From NCBI GenBank assembly GCA_045866275.1, contig BAAFRX010000008.1, positions 1 to 64,000 of the forward strand: a DNA stretch of 64,000 bases, given 5' to 3'. Positions 56,951-64,000 of the stretch are shown piece after piece. A program made the position numbers and the translations under genes. Source of the stretch: Sideroxyarcus sp045866275. GTDB lineage: Bacteria > Pseudomonadota > Gammaproteobacteria > Burkholderiales > Gallionellaceae. The notes under the pieces were generated by a model. The model was not told the DNA's origin, did no database searches, and saw only the letters and a list, made by a program, of their open reading frames with translations. The first letter of the stretch is position 1, and the number at the start of each line of letters is the position of its first letter.

Positions 56951-58118
56951 AGTCAAAGTCCCGCAACTGTCCGAATCGGTTTCCGAGGCCACTTTGCTGA
57001 CCTGGCACAAAAAGCCCGGTGAAGCGGTGAGCGAGGGAGAGAATCTGATCGACGTCGAAACCGACAAGGTTGTGCTCGAATTGCCGGCGATCAAAAGCGG
57101 GGTGTTGCGCAAGATCATCAAGGCTGACGGCGCCCAGGTGGGTAGCGGCGAAATCATCGCCGAGATCGACACGGAGGGTGTCGCACAAACCGGCCAGGCT
57201 GCACCCGTGCCGGCCGCCGTCGTCGCCGCCGCGCCCGTTGTTGCCGCCCCGGCGGCGAGCACCCCGTCCGCGCGCAAGCTGGCGCATGCGCATGATGTCG
57301 ATACCGCCACGCTGCAGGGCAGTGGCCGCCACGGCGTGGTGACCAAGGAAGATGTACTGCATGCGGTCAAGAGCGAACCGCCCGCCGCTTACGTGGTGAC
57401 GCCCGTGGCCCAGGGCGAGCGCACCGAGCAGCGTGTGCCGATGACGCGCATCCGCCAGCGCATCGCCGAACGGCTGCTGCAATCGCAGGCGAATGCAGCC
57501 ATCCTCACCACATTCAACGAAGTGAACATGCGGCCGGTGATGGAACTGCGCAGCCGCTACAAGGACACGTTCGAGAAAAAACACGGGGTCAAACTCGGTT
57601 TCTCCTCCTTCTTCGTCAAGGCGTCCGTGTATGCGCTGAAAAAATTTCCCGTCATCAATGCCTCGGTCGATGGGAAAGACTTTATCTATCACGGCTATTT
57701 CGACATCGGCATGGCGATCGGCAGCGAGCGCGGCCTGGTCGTGCCCATCTTGCGCGATGCAGACCGGATGTCGTTGGCCGACATCGAAAAGCGCATCGCG
57801 GATTTCGCCGCGCGCGCCAAGGACGGCAAGATCACCATGGAAGAATTGACCGGCGGCACCTTCTCCATCACCAACGGTGGCGTATTCGGTTCCCTGCTTT
57901 CCACCCCCATCATCAACCCGCCGCAAAGCGCCATCCTCGGCATCCACGCCACCAAGGATAGACCCGTGGCGGAAAATGGCCAGGTCGTCATCCGCCCGAT
58001 GAACTACCTTGCACTTTCCTACGATCACCGCATCATCGACGGACGCGAAGCGGTGCAGTTCCTGGTCGCGATCAAGGAATTTCTGGAAAACCCGGGACTG
58101 GTACTGCTGGATCTGTGA
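56937..58118 (+). CDS. sucB: 2-oxoglutarate dehydrogenase E2 (dihydrolipoyl succinyltransferase)
   Basis: E2 core protein (393 aa) with one lipoyl domain (lysine in VETDKVVLELP near residue 43), an E3/E1-binding domain (SARKLAHAHDVD...GRHGVVTKEDV) and the catalytic domain with SYDHRIIDGREAVQFL. It starts inside sucA. The expected lpd (E3) gene does not follow; another oxidoreductase does. Confidence 0.97.
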   Translation: MSIIEVKVPQLSESVSEATLLTWHKKPGEAVSEGENLIDVETDKVVLELPAIKSGVLRKIIKADGAQVGSGEIIAEIDTEGVAQTGQAAPVPAAVVAAAPVVAAPAASTPSARKLAHAHDVDTATLQGSGRHGVVTKEDVLHAVKSEPPAAYVVTPVAQGERTEQRVPMTRIRQRIAERLLQSQANAAILTTFNEVNMRPVMELRSRYKDTFEKKHGVKLGFSSFFVKASVYALKKFPVINASVDGKDFIYHGYFDIGMAIGSERGLVVPILRDADRMSLADIEKRIADFAARAKDGKITMEELTGGTFSITNGGVFGSLLSTPIINPPQSAILGIHATKDRPVAENGQVVIRPMNYLALSYDHRIIDGREAVQFLVAIKEFLENPGLVLLDL

Positions 58119-59113
58119 TGAACCGCTTCCGCGCATTCCGGATTTTTGACGAAGACGGAAAATCGCAGGGCCGTCTGGTGGATCTTGCACTGGACGACCT
58201 GGACCCTGGCGAGGTGCTGTTCCGCGTCGCCTATTCCGCGGTCAATTACAAGGATGCGCTGGCCGCCACCGGTACCGGCAAGGTGATCCGGCGCTTCCCC
58301 TGTGTCGGCGGCGTTGACGCGGCGGGGGTGGTGGATAGTTCTGCCGATCCCCGCTTCAAGGCGGGAGACCCGGTGCTGGTGACGGGATATGACATGGGCG
58401 TGGCGCACGATGGCGGTTTCGCCGAATATGCCCGCGTCCCGGCCGACTGGGTTGTGCCGTTGCCGCAAGGCTTGTCGCTGTTCGAAGCCATGGCGTTGGG
58501 AACGGCAGGATTCACTGCGGCACTGGCGATTCACCGTCTGGAGCAGAACGAGCTGACCCCGGAGGCTGGCCGCGTGATCGTGACCGGTGCGACCGGCGGG
58601 GTCTCCGGCCTGGCGATACAGATGCTGGCGCAACTCGGCTATCACGTGGTGGCAATGACCGGCAAGGAGCAGGAAGGCGGCTATCTGGAGTCGCTCGGTG
58701 CACGCGAGATTCTGCTGCGCAGCACGGTCGATCTGAACGGCACGCGCCCGCTGGAAAAAGCGCAGTGGGCCGGCGCCATGGATGCGGTGGGCGGGACGAC
58801 CCTGGCCTGGCTGACCCGCAGCATGCAGCAGGACGGCGCCATCGCCAGCTTTGGCAATGCCGGCGGCGTCGAATTGCACACCACGGTGTTTCCTTTCATC
58901 CTGCGCGGCGTGAAGTTGCTGGGGGTGGATTCGGCGCTGACCGCCATGCCGTTGCGCAGGATGATCTGGCAGCGGCTGGCCAACGATCTGCGACCGCTGC
59001 ATCTGCACGACATGATCCGGCGCGTACCCTTGGCCGATTTGGCGCACGTCTTTCCGGCCATGATCGCGGGCCAGGCGCGCGGTCGCACCGTGGTGGAAAT
59101 CGCAGCAATCTGA
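58118..59113 (+). CDS. YhdH/AcuI-type quinone-oxidoreductase-like reductase
   Basis: Zinc-independent medium-chain reductase (331 aa). AYSAVNYKDALAATGTGKV and FPCVGGVDAAGVV are the YhdH start, and the nucleotide site is VTGATGGVSGLAIQML. Family members include acryloyl-CoA reductase AcuI, so it may reduce a small enoyl-CoA. It overlaps the sucB stop (TGATG), in the place where lpd is normally found. Its link to the TCA operon is unexplained. Confidence 0.85.
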   Translation: MNRFRAFRIFDEDGKSQGRLVDLALDDLDPGEVLFRVAYSAVNYKDALAATGTGKVIRRFPCVGGVDAAGVVDSSADPRFKAGDPVLVTGYDMGVAHDGGFAEYARVPADWVVPLPQGLSLFEAMALGTAGFTAALAIHRLEQNELTPEAGRVIVTGATGGVSGLAIQMLAQLGYHVVAMTGKEQEGGYLESLGAREILLRSTVDLNGTRPLEKAQWAGAMDAVGGTTLAWLTRSMQQDGAIASFGNAGGVELHTTVFPFILRGVKLLGVDSALTAMPLRRMIWQRLANDLRPLHLHDMIRRVPLADLAHVFPAMIAGQARGRTVVEIAAI

Positions 59114-59125
59114 ACATCGCGCCGC

Positions 59126-59131
59126 TATAAT
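59126..59131 (+). promoter_or_regulatory. -10 box of tRNA-Leu(UAG)
   Basis: A perfect TATAAT 13 bp before the tRNA, in a GC-rich setting after the yhdH-like stop. I could not place a good -35 box. Confidence 0.65.
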
Positions 59132-59144
59132 GCGCGCCTCCCAC

Positions 59145-59229
59145 GCGGAAGTGGCGGAATTGGTAGACGCACTGGATTTAGGTTCCAGCGCCGCAAGGTG
59201 TGCAGGTTCGAGTCCTGTCTTCCGCACCA
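59145..59229 (+). tRNA. tRNA-Leu (anticodon UAG)
   Basis: The acceptor arms GCGGAAG and CTTCCGC pair, the long variable arm is present, TTCGAGT forms the T loop, and CCA is encoded. The anticodon stem CTGGA/TCCAG encloses TTTAGGT, giving UAG for CUA codons. Length 85 nt. Confidence 0.95.
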
Positions 59230-59464
59230 ATGGCTCAATTTCAAACGACCGTTTCAGGTGTTTAATAACCCGTTCGGGTCACAAAAATCCTGCTTCCCCC
59301 CCCTTTAAGAGCCGGGAATTCCTTGCCGGTATTGTGTACGATTGACAGTATCACCCGCTGTCCGGGCAACTTGAGGGTTTCTGTTGCCGGCGAGGCGGTG
59401 TTACGTTGTTGATGCGATCGGTTTGCTCGCTGGATTTTTTTCGGAACCACACAGGGAGATGCAA
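59230..59464. other. Gap downstream of tRNA-Leu
   Basis: No gene recognised. The last 15 bases hold the GGGA ribosome site of the next small gene. Nothing here looks like an integrase attachment duplicate of the tRNA end. Confidence 0.4.
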
Positions 59465-59764
59465 ATGAATTTGAATGTCACCACCGTCTTGAACGTCATC
59501 GCCATTTTGATCATGTTTTATTGCCTGTATCTGGTGTTGTCCCTCAAATCCAGCATACCCGGCGGAGTGGTGGGGAAGCGCTGGAATTTTCTGACCGCAT
59601 TGGTGATGCTGTTCAGCGTTGGCTATCTCGCCACCCCATTCTTTGACCTGCTGCCCGCTGACATTCAGCGTCTGGTCGTGTCATCCATCTTTGTATTTGG
59701 TGCGGTTTATGTGGTGGTCACTGTCCGGCTTATCTTTAACATCATTCGTGAACTAACCGAATAA
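59465..59764 (+). CDS. Small membrane protein of unknown function
   Basis: Protein of 99 aa with three predicted helices: VLNVIAILIMFYCLYLVLSL, FLTALVMLFSVGYLATPFF and VSSIFVFGAVYVVVTVRLIF. I recognise no family. ATG 59459 is also possible. It precedes, by 6 bp, another unknown gene, so the two may be made together. Confidence 0.7.
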   Translation: MNLNVTTVLNVIAILIMFYCLYLVLSLKSSIPGGVVGKRWNFLTALVMLFSVGYLATPFFDLLPADIQRLVVSSIFVFGAVYVVVTVRLIFNIIRELTE

Positions 59765-59770
59765 TCCGGG

Positions 59771-60238
59771 ATGGCCATGCAGCAAAACCTGGTTTTGTAC
59801 CGCACCCGGAAGGGGGAGGAAATCCTGCTGAGCCACGGCCGTGAACTTTCGGCCAATCAGCGCCGTGCCTTGCTGGTCGTCAATGGCAAGGCAACGCTGG
59901 CCGAACTGGGGGCGACAGTGTTTTGGGTCAGCGATGTTGTGGCGACGCTGGAGGAGTTGCTGGCGCTGGGCTACATCGACGACCAAGCTTTGGCAGACGG
60001 TTCCATCGTCCAGCCCGCAGATTCGGGTCCTTCACTGAAGAGTCGGCTGGCCGCAATCGCCCACGAATTGTTGGGCGAGCATGCCCAACGCATCATCAGA
60101 AAAGTGGAAGAATCGGAAGATACGCCGGAAGCGCTGGAGCAGGTGTTGACCGGCTGCAAGAAGCTGATCAAATTGACGATCAGCGAGGAAATGGCCGATA
60201 CCTTTCTGCAACGCGGACGCAAAGCGATCGGAAAATAA
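59771..60238 (+). CDS. Conserved soluble protein of unknown function
   Basis: Protein of 155 aa. The N-terminal half (LYRTRKGEEILLSHGRELSANQRRALLVVNGKATLAELG..VATLEELLALGYI) looks like a winged-helix-type unit seen in some response-related proteins; the C-terminal half is helical and charged (EHAQRIIRKVEESEDTPEALEQVL). No catalytic motif seen. Near the small membrane-protein gene upstream. Confidence 0.7.
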   Translation: MAMQQNLVLYRTRKGEEILLSHGRELSANQRRALLVVNGKATLAELGATVFWVSDVVATLEELLALGYIDDQALADGSIVQPADSGPSLKSRLAAIAHELLGEHAQRIIRKVEESEDTPEALEQVLTGCKKLIKLTISEEMADTFLQRGRKAIGK

Positions 60239-60285
60239 GCGCTGCTCAAACCGGATTGAATCCGGCAAGGCAGAATTTCCGGTGG

Positions 60286-60927
60286 TCAACCCGGGAATAC
60301 TTTCGATTTCAGCAACACCCATACCGCACCGCCGCCCCCCGCATTCGGCGGCGCTTCACAAAACGCCAGCACCGCAGCATGTTGCGTCAGCCAGTGGCGG
60401 GTGTGCACCTTCAATATCCCGTCGCGGCCTTCGCTGCGCCAGCCTTTGCCGTGGATCACGCTGACGCAGCGGAGTCCGCGTTGTGTTGCCTGATGCAGGA
60501 ATTCCGCCAACAGCTTTCTGGACTGATCGCTGTTGAGGCCGTGCAAATCCAGGCTGTCCTGCGGCGGCCATGTGCCGTGCCTTAGTTTGCGCAGGGTCAT
60601 GCGGTTGAGACCGTTGCTCAGGTATTCGGTGGCGGCGGTGTCGCCCGCACCGTAGTCGGATAGGTCGTCAGCGATGGATGGCGAATTTAGCGGGGTGTCT
60701 TTTGTTCTGATGGATTTGGGAGTGGGAACGATGCGGCCATCCGGCTTGAGCGGCACCACGTCTTCCAGGACTTGCCGGAACAAGTCGTTGGTTTGAAACT
60801 CGCCCAGCGATTCGTTTGCCCCCTCTCCCTCCGGGGGAGGGGTGGGGTGGGGGCGGGTAGGGCGGATTTCATTATCAGGAACGGCGTTTCTGCCATGTCC
60901 ATCATCTTGCTCCGGCCTTCCTTTCAC
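60286..60927 (-). CDS. Smr-domain protein with a repeat-encoded N-terminus
   Basis: Smr/MutS2 C-terminal-type nuclease domain protein (213 aa). SLDLHGLNSDQSRKLLAEFL and VSVIHGKGWRSEGRDGILK are the two Smr signature blocks near 122 and 155; LFRQVLEDVVPLKPDGRI is the usual N-terminal segment. Residues before that include PHPTPPPEGEG, the translation of a dispersed hairpin repeat, so the true start may have been changed by its insertion. It lies 3 bp downstream of trxB on the same strand. Confidence 0.85.
   Translation of the reverse strand: MKGRPEQDDGHGRNAVPDNEIRPTRPHPTPPPEGEGANESLGEFQTNDLFRQVLEDVVPLKPDGRIVPTPKSIRTKDTPLNSPSIADDLSDYGAGDTAATEYLSNGLNRMTLRKLRHGTWPPQDSLDLHGLNSDQSRKLLAEFLHQATQRGLRCVSVIHGKGWRSEGRDGILKVHTRHWLTQHAAVLAFCEAPPNAGGGGAVWVLLKSKVFPG
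60821..60853. repeat. CCCTCTCCC-type hairpin repeat inside the Smr gene
   Basis: CCCTCTCCC and GGGGGAGGGG arms face each other, followed by TGGGGTGGGGG. Read on the minus strand it gives PHPTPPPEGEG, in the same frame as the amrB copy at 47941-47973. Confidence 0.82.
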
Positions 60928-60930
60928 GAC

Positions 60931-61887
60931 TTATCCCAACGCGGCGAGGTATTTGTCCGCATCCAGTGCGGCCATGCAGCCGGTCGCGGCGCTGGTGCAG
61001 GCCTGGCGATAGATGTGATCCTGCACATCGCCGGCGGCGAATACACCCGGTATGCTGGTCTGCGTCGCATTGCCGTTGCGACCGCCTTGGGTCACCAGGT
61101 AACCGTTCTCCATCTCCAGTTGTCCGGCGAAGATGTCGGTGTTGGGTTTGTGGCCGATGGCGATGAACACGCCGTCCACCTTGATTTCCTGCGTGCCGCC
61201 GTTTTGCACGTTCTTCAGGCGTGCGCCAGTGACGCCGCTGTCGTCGCCCAGGACTTCGTCCAGCACCTGATGCAGTTGCAGGGTGATCTTGCCTTCCTTC
61301 ACTTTTTCCATCAGGTGATCGACCATGATGCGTTCGGCGCGGAAACTGTCGCGGCGGTGAATCAGCGTGACGTGGCTGGCAATGTTGGCCAGGTAGAGCG
61401 CCTCTTCCACGGCCGTATTGCCGCCGCCGACCACGGCCACCGGCTTGTTGCGGTAGAAGAACCCGTCGCAGGTGGCGCAGCCGGACACGCCCTTGCCCAT
61501 GAACGCTTCTTCCGACGGCAGGCCGATGTATTGCGCGGATGCACCCGTGCAGATGATGAGCGCATCGCAGGTGTAGGTTCCTGCATCGCCGATCAGGGTG
61601 AACGGTTTCTGTTGCAGTTTGGCGGTGTGGATGTGATCGAACACGATTTCGGTGTTGAACCGTTCGGCGTGCTGCTGGAAACGTTGCATCAGTTCCGGCC
61701 CCTGCACGCCGTTCACATCGGCAGGCCAGTTATCGACTTCGGTGGTGGTCATGAGTTGTCCGCCTTGTGCCATGCCGGTGATGAGCACCGGTTTCAGGTT
61801 TGCGCGTGCGGCATACACGGCGGCGGTGTAGCCGGCAGGACCCGAACCGAGGATGAGGAGACGGTGGTGTTGTGTGGGCTTTTCCAT
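60931..61887 (-). CDS. trxB: Thioredoxin reductase
   Basis: FAD/NADPH enzyme (318 aa) that keeps thioredoxin reduced. The FAD fold LLILGSGPAGYTAAVYAAR is at the N-terminus, the redox pair is CATCDGFF near residue 138, and the NADPH fold VAVVGGGNTAVEEALYL follows. Complete. The Smr-domain gene follows it by 3 bp. Confidence 0.96.
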   Translation of the reverse strand: MEKPTQHHRLLILGSGPAGYTAAVYAARANLKPVLITGMAQGGQLMTTTEVDNWPADVNGVQGPELMQRFQQHAERFNTEIVFDHIHTAKLQQKPFTLIGDAGTYTCDALIICTGASAQYIGLPSEEAFMGKGVSGCATCDGFFYRNKPVAVVGGGNTAVEEALYLANIASHVTLIHRRDSFRAERIMVDHLMEKVKEGKITLQLHQVLDEVLGDDSGVTGARLKNVQNGGTQEIKVDGVFIAIGHKPNTDIFAGQLEMENGYLVTQGGRNGNATQTSIPGVFAAGDVQDHIYRQACTSAATGCMAALDADKYLAALG

Positions 61888-62102
61888 GATATTTGCAGGG
61901 CTTTACGAGGATTGAACAGACCGAAATTTAACAGTGGGCGGAAGGGCTGTCGAGTAAAACACGTGTGCGTGTTAGCCCCAAATAGTAATTCCCACGGCGA
62001 GCAGACCATCGTAAGCAACCTCGTTAAGCCGTTTTGAGCGGCTCACAAGCCTGTCATAAATTTTGTGTTTGAGGCATAACACGCAACCTGAAAGGAACAT
62101 GT
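61888..62102. other. Gap upstream of trxB leading into an IS256-type end
   Basis: The first part must hold the trxB promoter (minus strand). From about 62035 the sequence (GAGCGGCTCACAAGCCTGTC, then an AT-rich stretch) looks like the left end of an IS256-type element, which runs into the transposase fragment at 62103. No gene seen. Confidence 0.45.
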
Positions 62103-62230
62103 ATGCCAAGCAAAACGAGCAAGAAGCAAGCTGCGGTTCTACCGCACATTCCGAAAGAACTCATTGACCAGATGGTCGGCGGCCCGATACCGCCGAGGCG
62201 GTGAGTGCCGCTTCCACGCCGCATAGCCAC
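62103..62230 (+). pseudogene. IS256-family transposase, N-terminal fragment
   Basis: MPSKTSKKQAAVLPHIPKELIDQMVGGP is the start of an IS256-type transposase. A one-base frameshift near 62188 breaks it: the next frame reads TAEAVSAAS, the expected continuation. The first frame stops at 62204 after 33 codons. Everything beyond is missing because IS3 sequence abuts it at about 62211-62230. Confidence 0.75.
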
Positions 62231-62306
62231 TGGCGCTTACCCCGAGCCCGTCACACATCCATTCCGTCGGCCAAGCGTTCTGCTGCGCTATCCATGCGTA
62301 CTTCAC
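62211..62306 (-). pseudogene. IS3-family orfB transposase, 5' fragment
   Basis: Read on the minus strand it starts KYAWIAQQNAWPTEWMCDGL and continues GVSASGYAAWK, the N-terminus of IS3 OrfB. It is cut after about 32 codons where it meets the IS256 fragment. The integrase core with the DDE residues is absent. Confidence 0.75.
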
Positions 62307-62488
62307 AGTGACTCCCTCGCGAAGTACGCCGCCGCTTTTTTTAAGATTTCGTTCTCCGCTTTAAGTCGCATGACTTCTGCGCGGAACCTTGACAGATCCA
62401 TCTGTGCAGGTTTGATTCCGCCCTCAACCAACTTGACCGCTTCACGCTTGAGTTCTTCCGTATAACTCTGCCTCGGTATCCTGAGCAT
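62303..62488 (-). pseudogene. IS3-family orfA, internally deleted
   Basis: MLRIPRQSYTEELKREAVKLVEGG is the usual OrfA start, but the helix-turn-helix that should follow is missing: the sequence jumps to IKPAQMDLSRFRAEVMRLKAENEILKKAAAYFARESL, the leucine-zipper end. The product (61 aa) should not bind DNA normally. It belongs with the orfB fragment and the IS end near 62554. Confidence 0.75.
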
Positions 62489-62554
62489 TTCCTACCTCCT
62501 GTCGCAATTCTAGCCTCCGCTACGTTGGTATCCGGAATTCAGGGGTAAGCTCAC

Positions 62555-62753
62555 TTCCTTTTAGATGCCATGCCGCTCTCCCAATGCAAACTCCCGTCAT
62601 CGGATTATTGTGCGATCCACGGTTGGTTCTGCCACCCAAGCAGGGTGGTTTGATGGGAGATCATGGGGGTTTTCTGGACAAACAAGCAACAGGAAGCCCA
62701 TCGTGCGGATGGTCTGAATGGCCCATAAAGGCCGCTGCTATTGGGTTTTAGAG
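62555..62753. other. Unassigned gap between the IS3 end and tRNA-Cys
   Basis: About 200 bp with no open frame or RNA I recognise. It may be further debris of mobile DNA. Confidence 0.35.
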
Positions 62754-62827
62754 TGGAGGCGCGACCCAGAGTCGAACTGGGCTCTACGGATTTGCAATCC
62801 GGTGCATAACCGCTTTGCTATCGCGCC
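62754..62827 (-). tRNA. tRNA-Cys (anticodon GCA)
   Basis: The minus strand folds with acceptor arms GGCGCGA/TCGCGCC, T loop TTCGACT and encoded CCA (74 nt). The anticodon loop TTGCAAA gives GCA. Transcribed after tRNA-Gly with a 59-bp gap. Confidence 0.96.
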
Positions 62828-62886
62828 GTGATGCGTTGCGCTGCTGCTCGAAAGACAAGGGAAAGCGCCATGCTTTCCCCAAAATT

Positions 62887-62962
<76 letters not shown>

Positions 62963-62978
62963 AAAATTGAGGGTTCGC

Positions 62979-63006
62979 ATTATATGGATTAAGGCGAGGG
63001 TGTCAA
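62979..63006 (-). promoter_or_regulatory. Consensus sigma-70 promoter for tRNA-Gly/Cys
   Basis: On the minus strand, TTGACA (63006-63001) and TATAAT (62984-62979) are both perfect, with a 16-bp spacer. The tRNA-Gly 5' end lies 16 bp after the -10 box, and the region between is GC-containing, as in stringent promoters. Confidence 0.85.
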
Positions 63007-63055
63007 GAAAGTTGCGAATATTTTTCACGCTTTCCTACTCGCGTTGCGCTCTCTG

Positions 63056-63061
63056 TATAAT
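63056..63061 (+). promoter_or_regulatory. -10 box of tRNA-Leu(UAA)
   Basis: Perfect TATAAT about 50 bp before the tRNA, on the strand opposite the tRNA-Gly promoter. The -35 box is not clear. Confidence 0.6.
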
Positions 63062-63110
63062 GCGCCGCTCTGTGGCGGCAGCCTGCCCGATCACGCGCAC
63101 TGCAGAATGC

Positions 63111-63200
63111 GCCCGGATGGTGAAATTGGTAGACACAACGGACTTAAAATCCGTCGAGGCTTAACCCCTCGTACCGGTTCGATTCCGGTTCCGGGCACCA
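63111..63200 (+). tRNA. tRNA-Leu (anticodon UAA)
   Basis: Acceptor arms GCCCGGA/TCCGGGC, a long variable arm, T loop TTCGATT and encoded CCA (90 nt). The anticodon loop CTTAAAA gives UAA for UUA/UUG codons. Divergent from tRNA-Gly and tRNA-Cys. Confidence 0.96.
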
Positions 63201-63376
63201 GAATTCCTGCGCTGCAGTTCCCTGCAGAAAATTGTCGTGCCGATTGGCTGAACCTGTGATATATCAAGGGTTGCGTGGTTTGTGGCATAGATATTTTTTT
63301 TTGTTGCAAAACTTGAAAATATCCAGAACAATCCGCCCCGGAGTTGCTTCCACCCCCCACAACAAAGGAGAAACGT

Positions 63377-63661
63377 ATGAACCGCAAAGAACTGATTGAT
63401 GCACTTTCCAGCAAAACCGGTAGCAGCAAGGCTGATGCAGACCGCAATATCGCCGCACTGATCGAGATCGTCACGGCTACCCTGAAGAAGGGTGACAACG
63501 TTGCGCTGGTTGGCTTCGGAACGTTCGAAGTGCGCAAGCGCGCTGCTCGCACAGGCCGCAATCCTGCCACGGGCGCCGAACTGAAGATCAAGGCTTCCAA
63601 GGCGCCGGCTTTCAAGGCGGGTGCGACTTTGAAGGCTGCTGTCAACGGTGGCAAGAAGTAA
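63377..63661 (+). CDS. hupB: HU family DNA-binding protein
   Basis: Nucleoid protein (94 aa) that bends DNA as a dimer. MNRKELIDALSSKTG is the usual start, the arm carries GFGTFEVRKRAARTGRNPATG, and the C-terminal helix is FKAGATLKAAV. AAAGGAG sits 6 bp before the ATG. Single gene, flanked by tRNA-Leu upstream and a terminator downstream. Confidence 0.95.
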   Translation: MNRKELIDALSSKTGSSKADADRNIAALIEIVTATLKKGDNVALVGFGTFEVRKRAARTGRNPATGAELKIKASKAPAFKAGATLKAAVNGGKK

Positions 63662-63721
63662 TCACTCCACGCCTTTCTCCTGATCTTGCGTGCCTGATCG
63701 CCGCATGATTCGGGAGGAATG

Positions 63722-63757
63722 AAAAAGGGTTGAATCGAAAAGATTCAACCCTTTTTA
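63722..63757. terminator. Bidirectional terminator between hupB and malQ
   Basis: AAAAGGGTTGAATC pairs with GATTCAACCCTTTT around a five-base loop. A-run and T-run flank it, so it can work for hupB (plus) and malQ (minus). Confidence 0.9.
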
Positions 63758-63783
63758 TTTTCCTGACTGGACTGTCTGCGCTT

Positions 63784-64000
63784 TCAGGCGAGACGCGGGT
63801 TGCGTTTTGTCTCTGCGGTCAAGGCGGCCAACGCGAGGGTTTTCTGCTCGTCCAGCATGTCCCAGGCAAAGCGCCATTCCCAGTTATTGCAGGCTTTCCC
63901 GGGGAAATTCATGCGATGCGCGCCATCGAGGCCGATGACATCCTGTAGCGGATAGATCACCGTATTGGCGACTGAGGCGGACAAGACTTTGATCATGTCC
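63784..64000 (-). CDS. malQ: 4-alpha-glucanotransferase, C-terminal part
   Basis: Partial gene; the start lies beyond the right end of the window. The visible 72 codons end in the GH77 C-terminal block: SASVANTVIYPLQDVIGL, DGAHRMNFPGKACNNWEWRF. The enzyme rearranges maltodextrins, usually with glycogen genes. It converges on hupB through a shared terminator. Confidence 0.85.
   Translation of the reverse strand, partial: DMIKVLSASVANTVIYPLQDVIGLDGAHRMNFPGKACNNWEWRFAWDMLDEQKTLALAALTAETKRNPRLA

Larger units (their letters stand above)
62211..62554 (-). mobile_element. Truncated IS3-type element
   Basis: The left end (minus-strand TGAGCTTACCCCTGAATTCC) is at about 62554, in the place and style of IS3 terminal repeats; orfA and the start of orfB follow, then the element is cut against an IS256 fragment. 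It lies about 200 bp downstream of tRNA-Cys. Confidence 0.65.

Noticed and set aside
59145..59229. Integrated element at tRNA-Leu(UAG)
   Set aside because: No integrase gene and no repeat of the tRNA 3' end were seen downstream.

Overview
The window is a chromosomal segment of a betaproteobacterium. I infer order Nitrosomonadales, perhaps near Gallionellaceae or Sulfuricellaceae. The reasons are gene order: leuC - entericidin - leuD - leuB - asd - fimV - truA - trpFBA - accD - folC - dedD - cvpA - purF - metZ, then sdhCDAB - sdhE - gltA - sucA - sucB. The DNA is GC-rich and most genes are tightly packed. There is no rRNA, prophage or CRISPR array.

Layout. 0.2-2.3 kb: MTA phosphorylase, a class II aldolase and apt, a likely methylthioadenosine/adenine salvage set. 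2.4-9.6 kb: an MFS carrier, then cimA, leuC, leuD, leuB and asd, for branched-chain and aspartate-family amino acids. 9.7-21.8 kb: fimV, an orphan CbiQ-like membrane protein, truA, trpFBA, accD, folC, dedD, cvpA and purF. 21.8-28.1 kb: metZ behind a strong match to a SAM-II riboswitch with a terminator, then pncC, recA, recX and alaS. 28.4-31.4 kb: two PAP2 phosphatases and an intact IS4-type insertion sequence. 31.5-43.2 kb: a fatty-acid beta-oxidation cluster (acyl-CoA dehydrogenase, SDR, acyl-CoA ligase, thioesterase, FadL porin, HAD/crotonase fusion, thiolase), interrupted by a relBE-type toxin-antitoxin pair and a hepT remnant. 43.2-48.1 kb: a chalcone-isomerase-like protein, an ATP-grasp-like protein with permuted motif order, a CZB-like protein and the three-gene AmmeMemoRadiSam set. 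48.2-59.1 kb: mdh, divergent from sdhCDAB-sdhE-gltA-sucAB-yhdH. 59.1-64 kb: tRNAs, two unknown small proteins, an Smr protein, trxB, a scar of two insertion sequences, tRNA-Cys/Gly/Leu, hupB and the end of malQ.

The most unusual signal is repeated palindromic DNA translated inside genes. A 52-bp REP doublet (22 bp, 8-bp spacer, 22 bp) lies in frame within folC and within the beta-oxidation fusion gene. Both copies have the same orientation and reading frame and give nearly the same peptide (VGRxSxRQxDVG..PDL). Related copies lie between the beta-oxidation genes. A second family, the CCCTCTCCC-type hairpin, is translated in frame as a PHPxPxPEGEG peptide in both the MEMO-like gene and the Smr gene. 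All four inserts appear to fall in linkers, loops or a disordered terminus. Other points of interest are the metZ riboswitch, the MTAP-aldolase pairing, the permuted ATP-grasp protein and the tRNA-proximal insertion-sequence scar.
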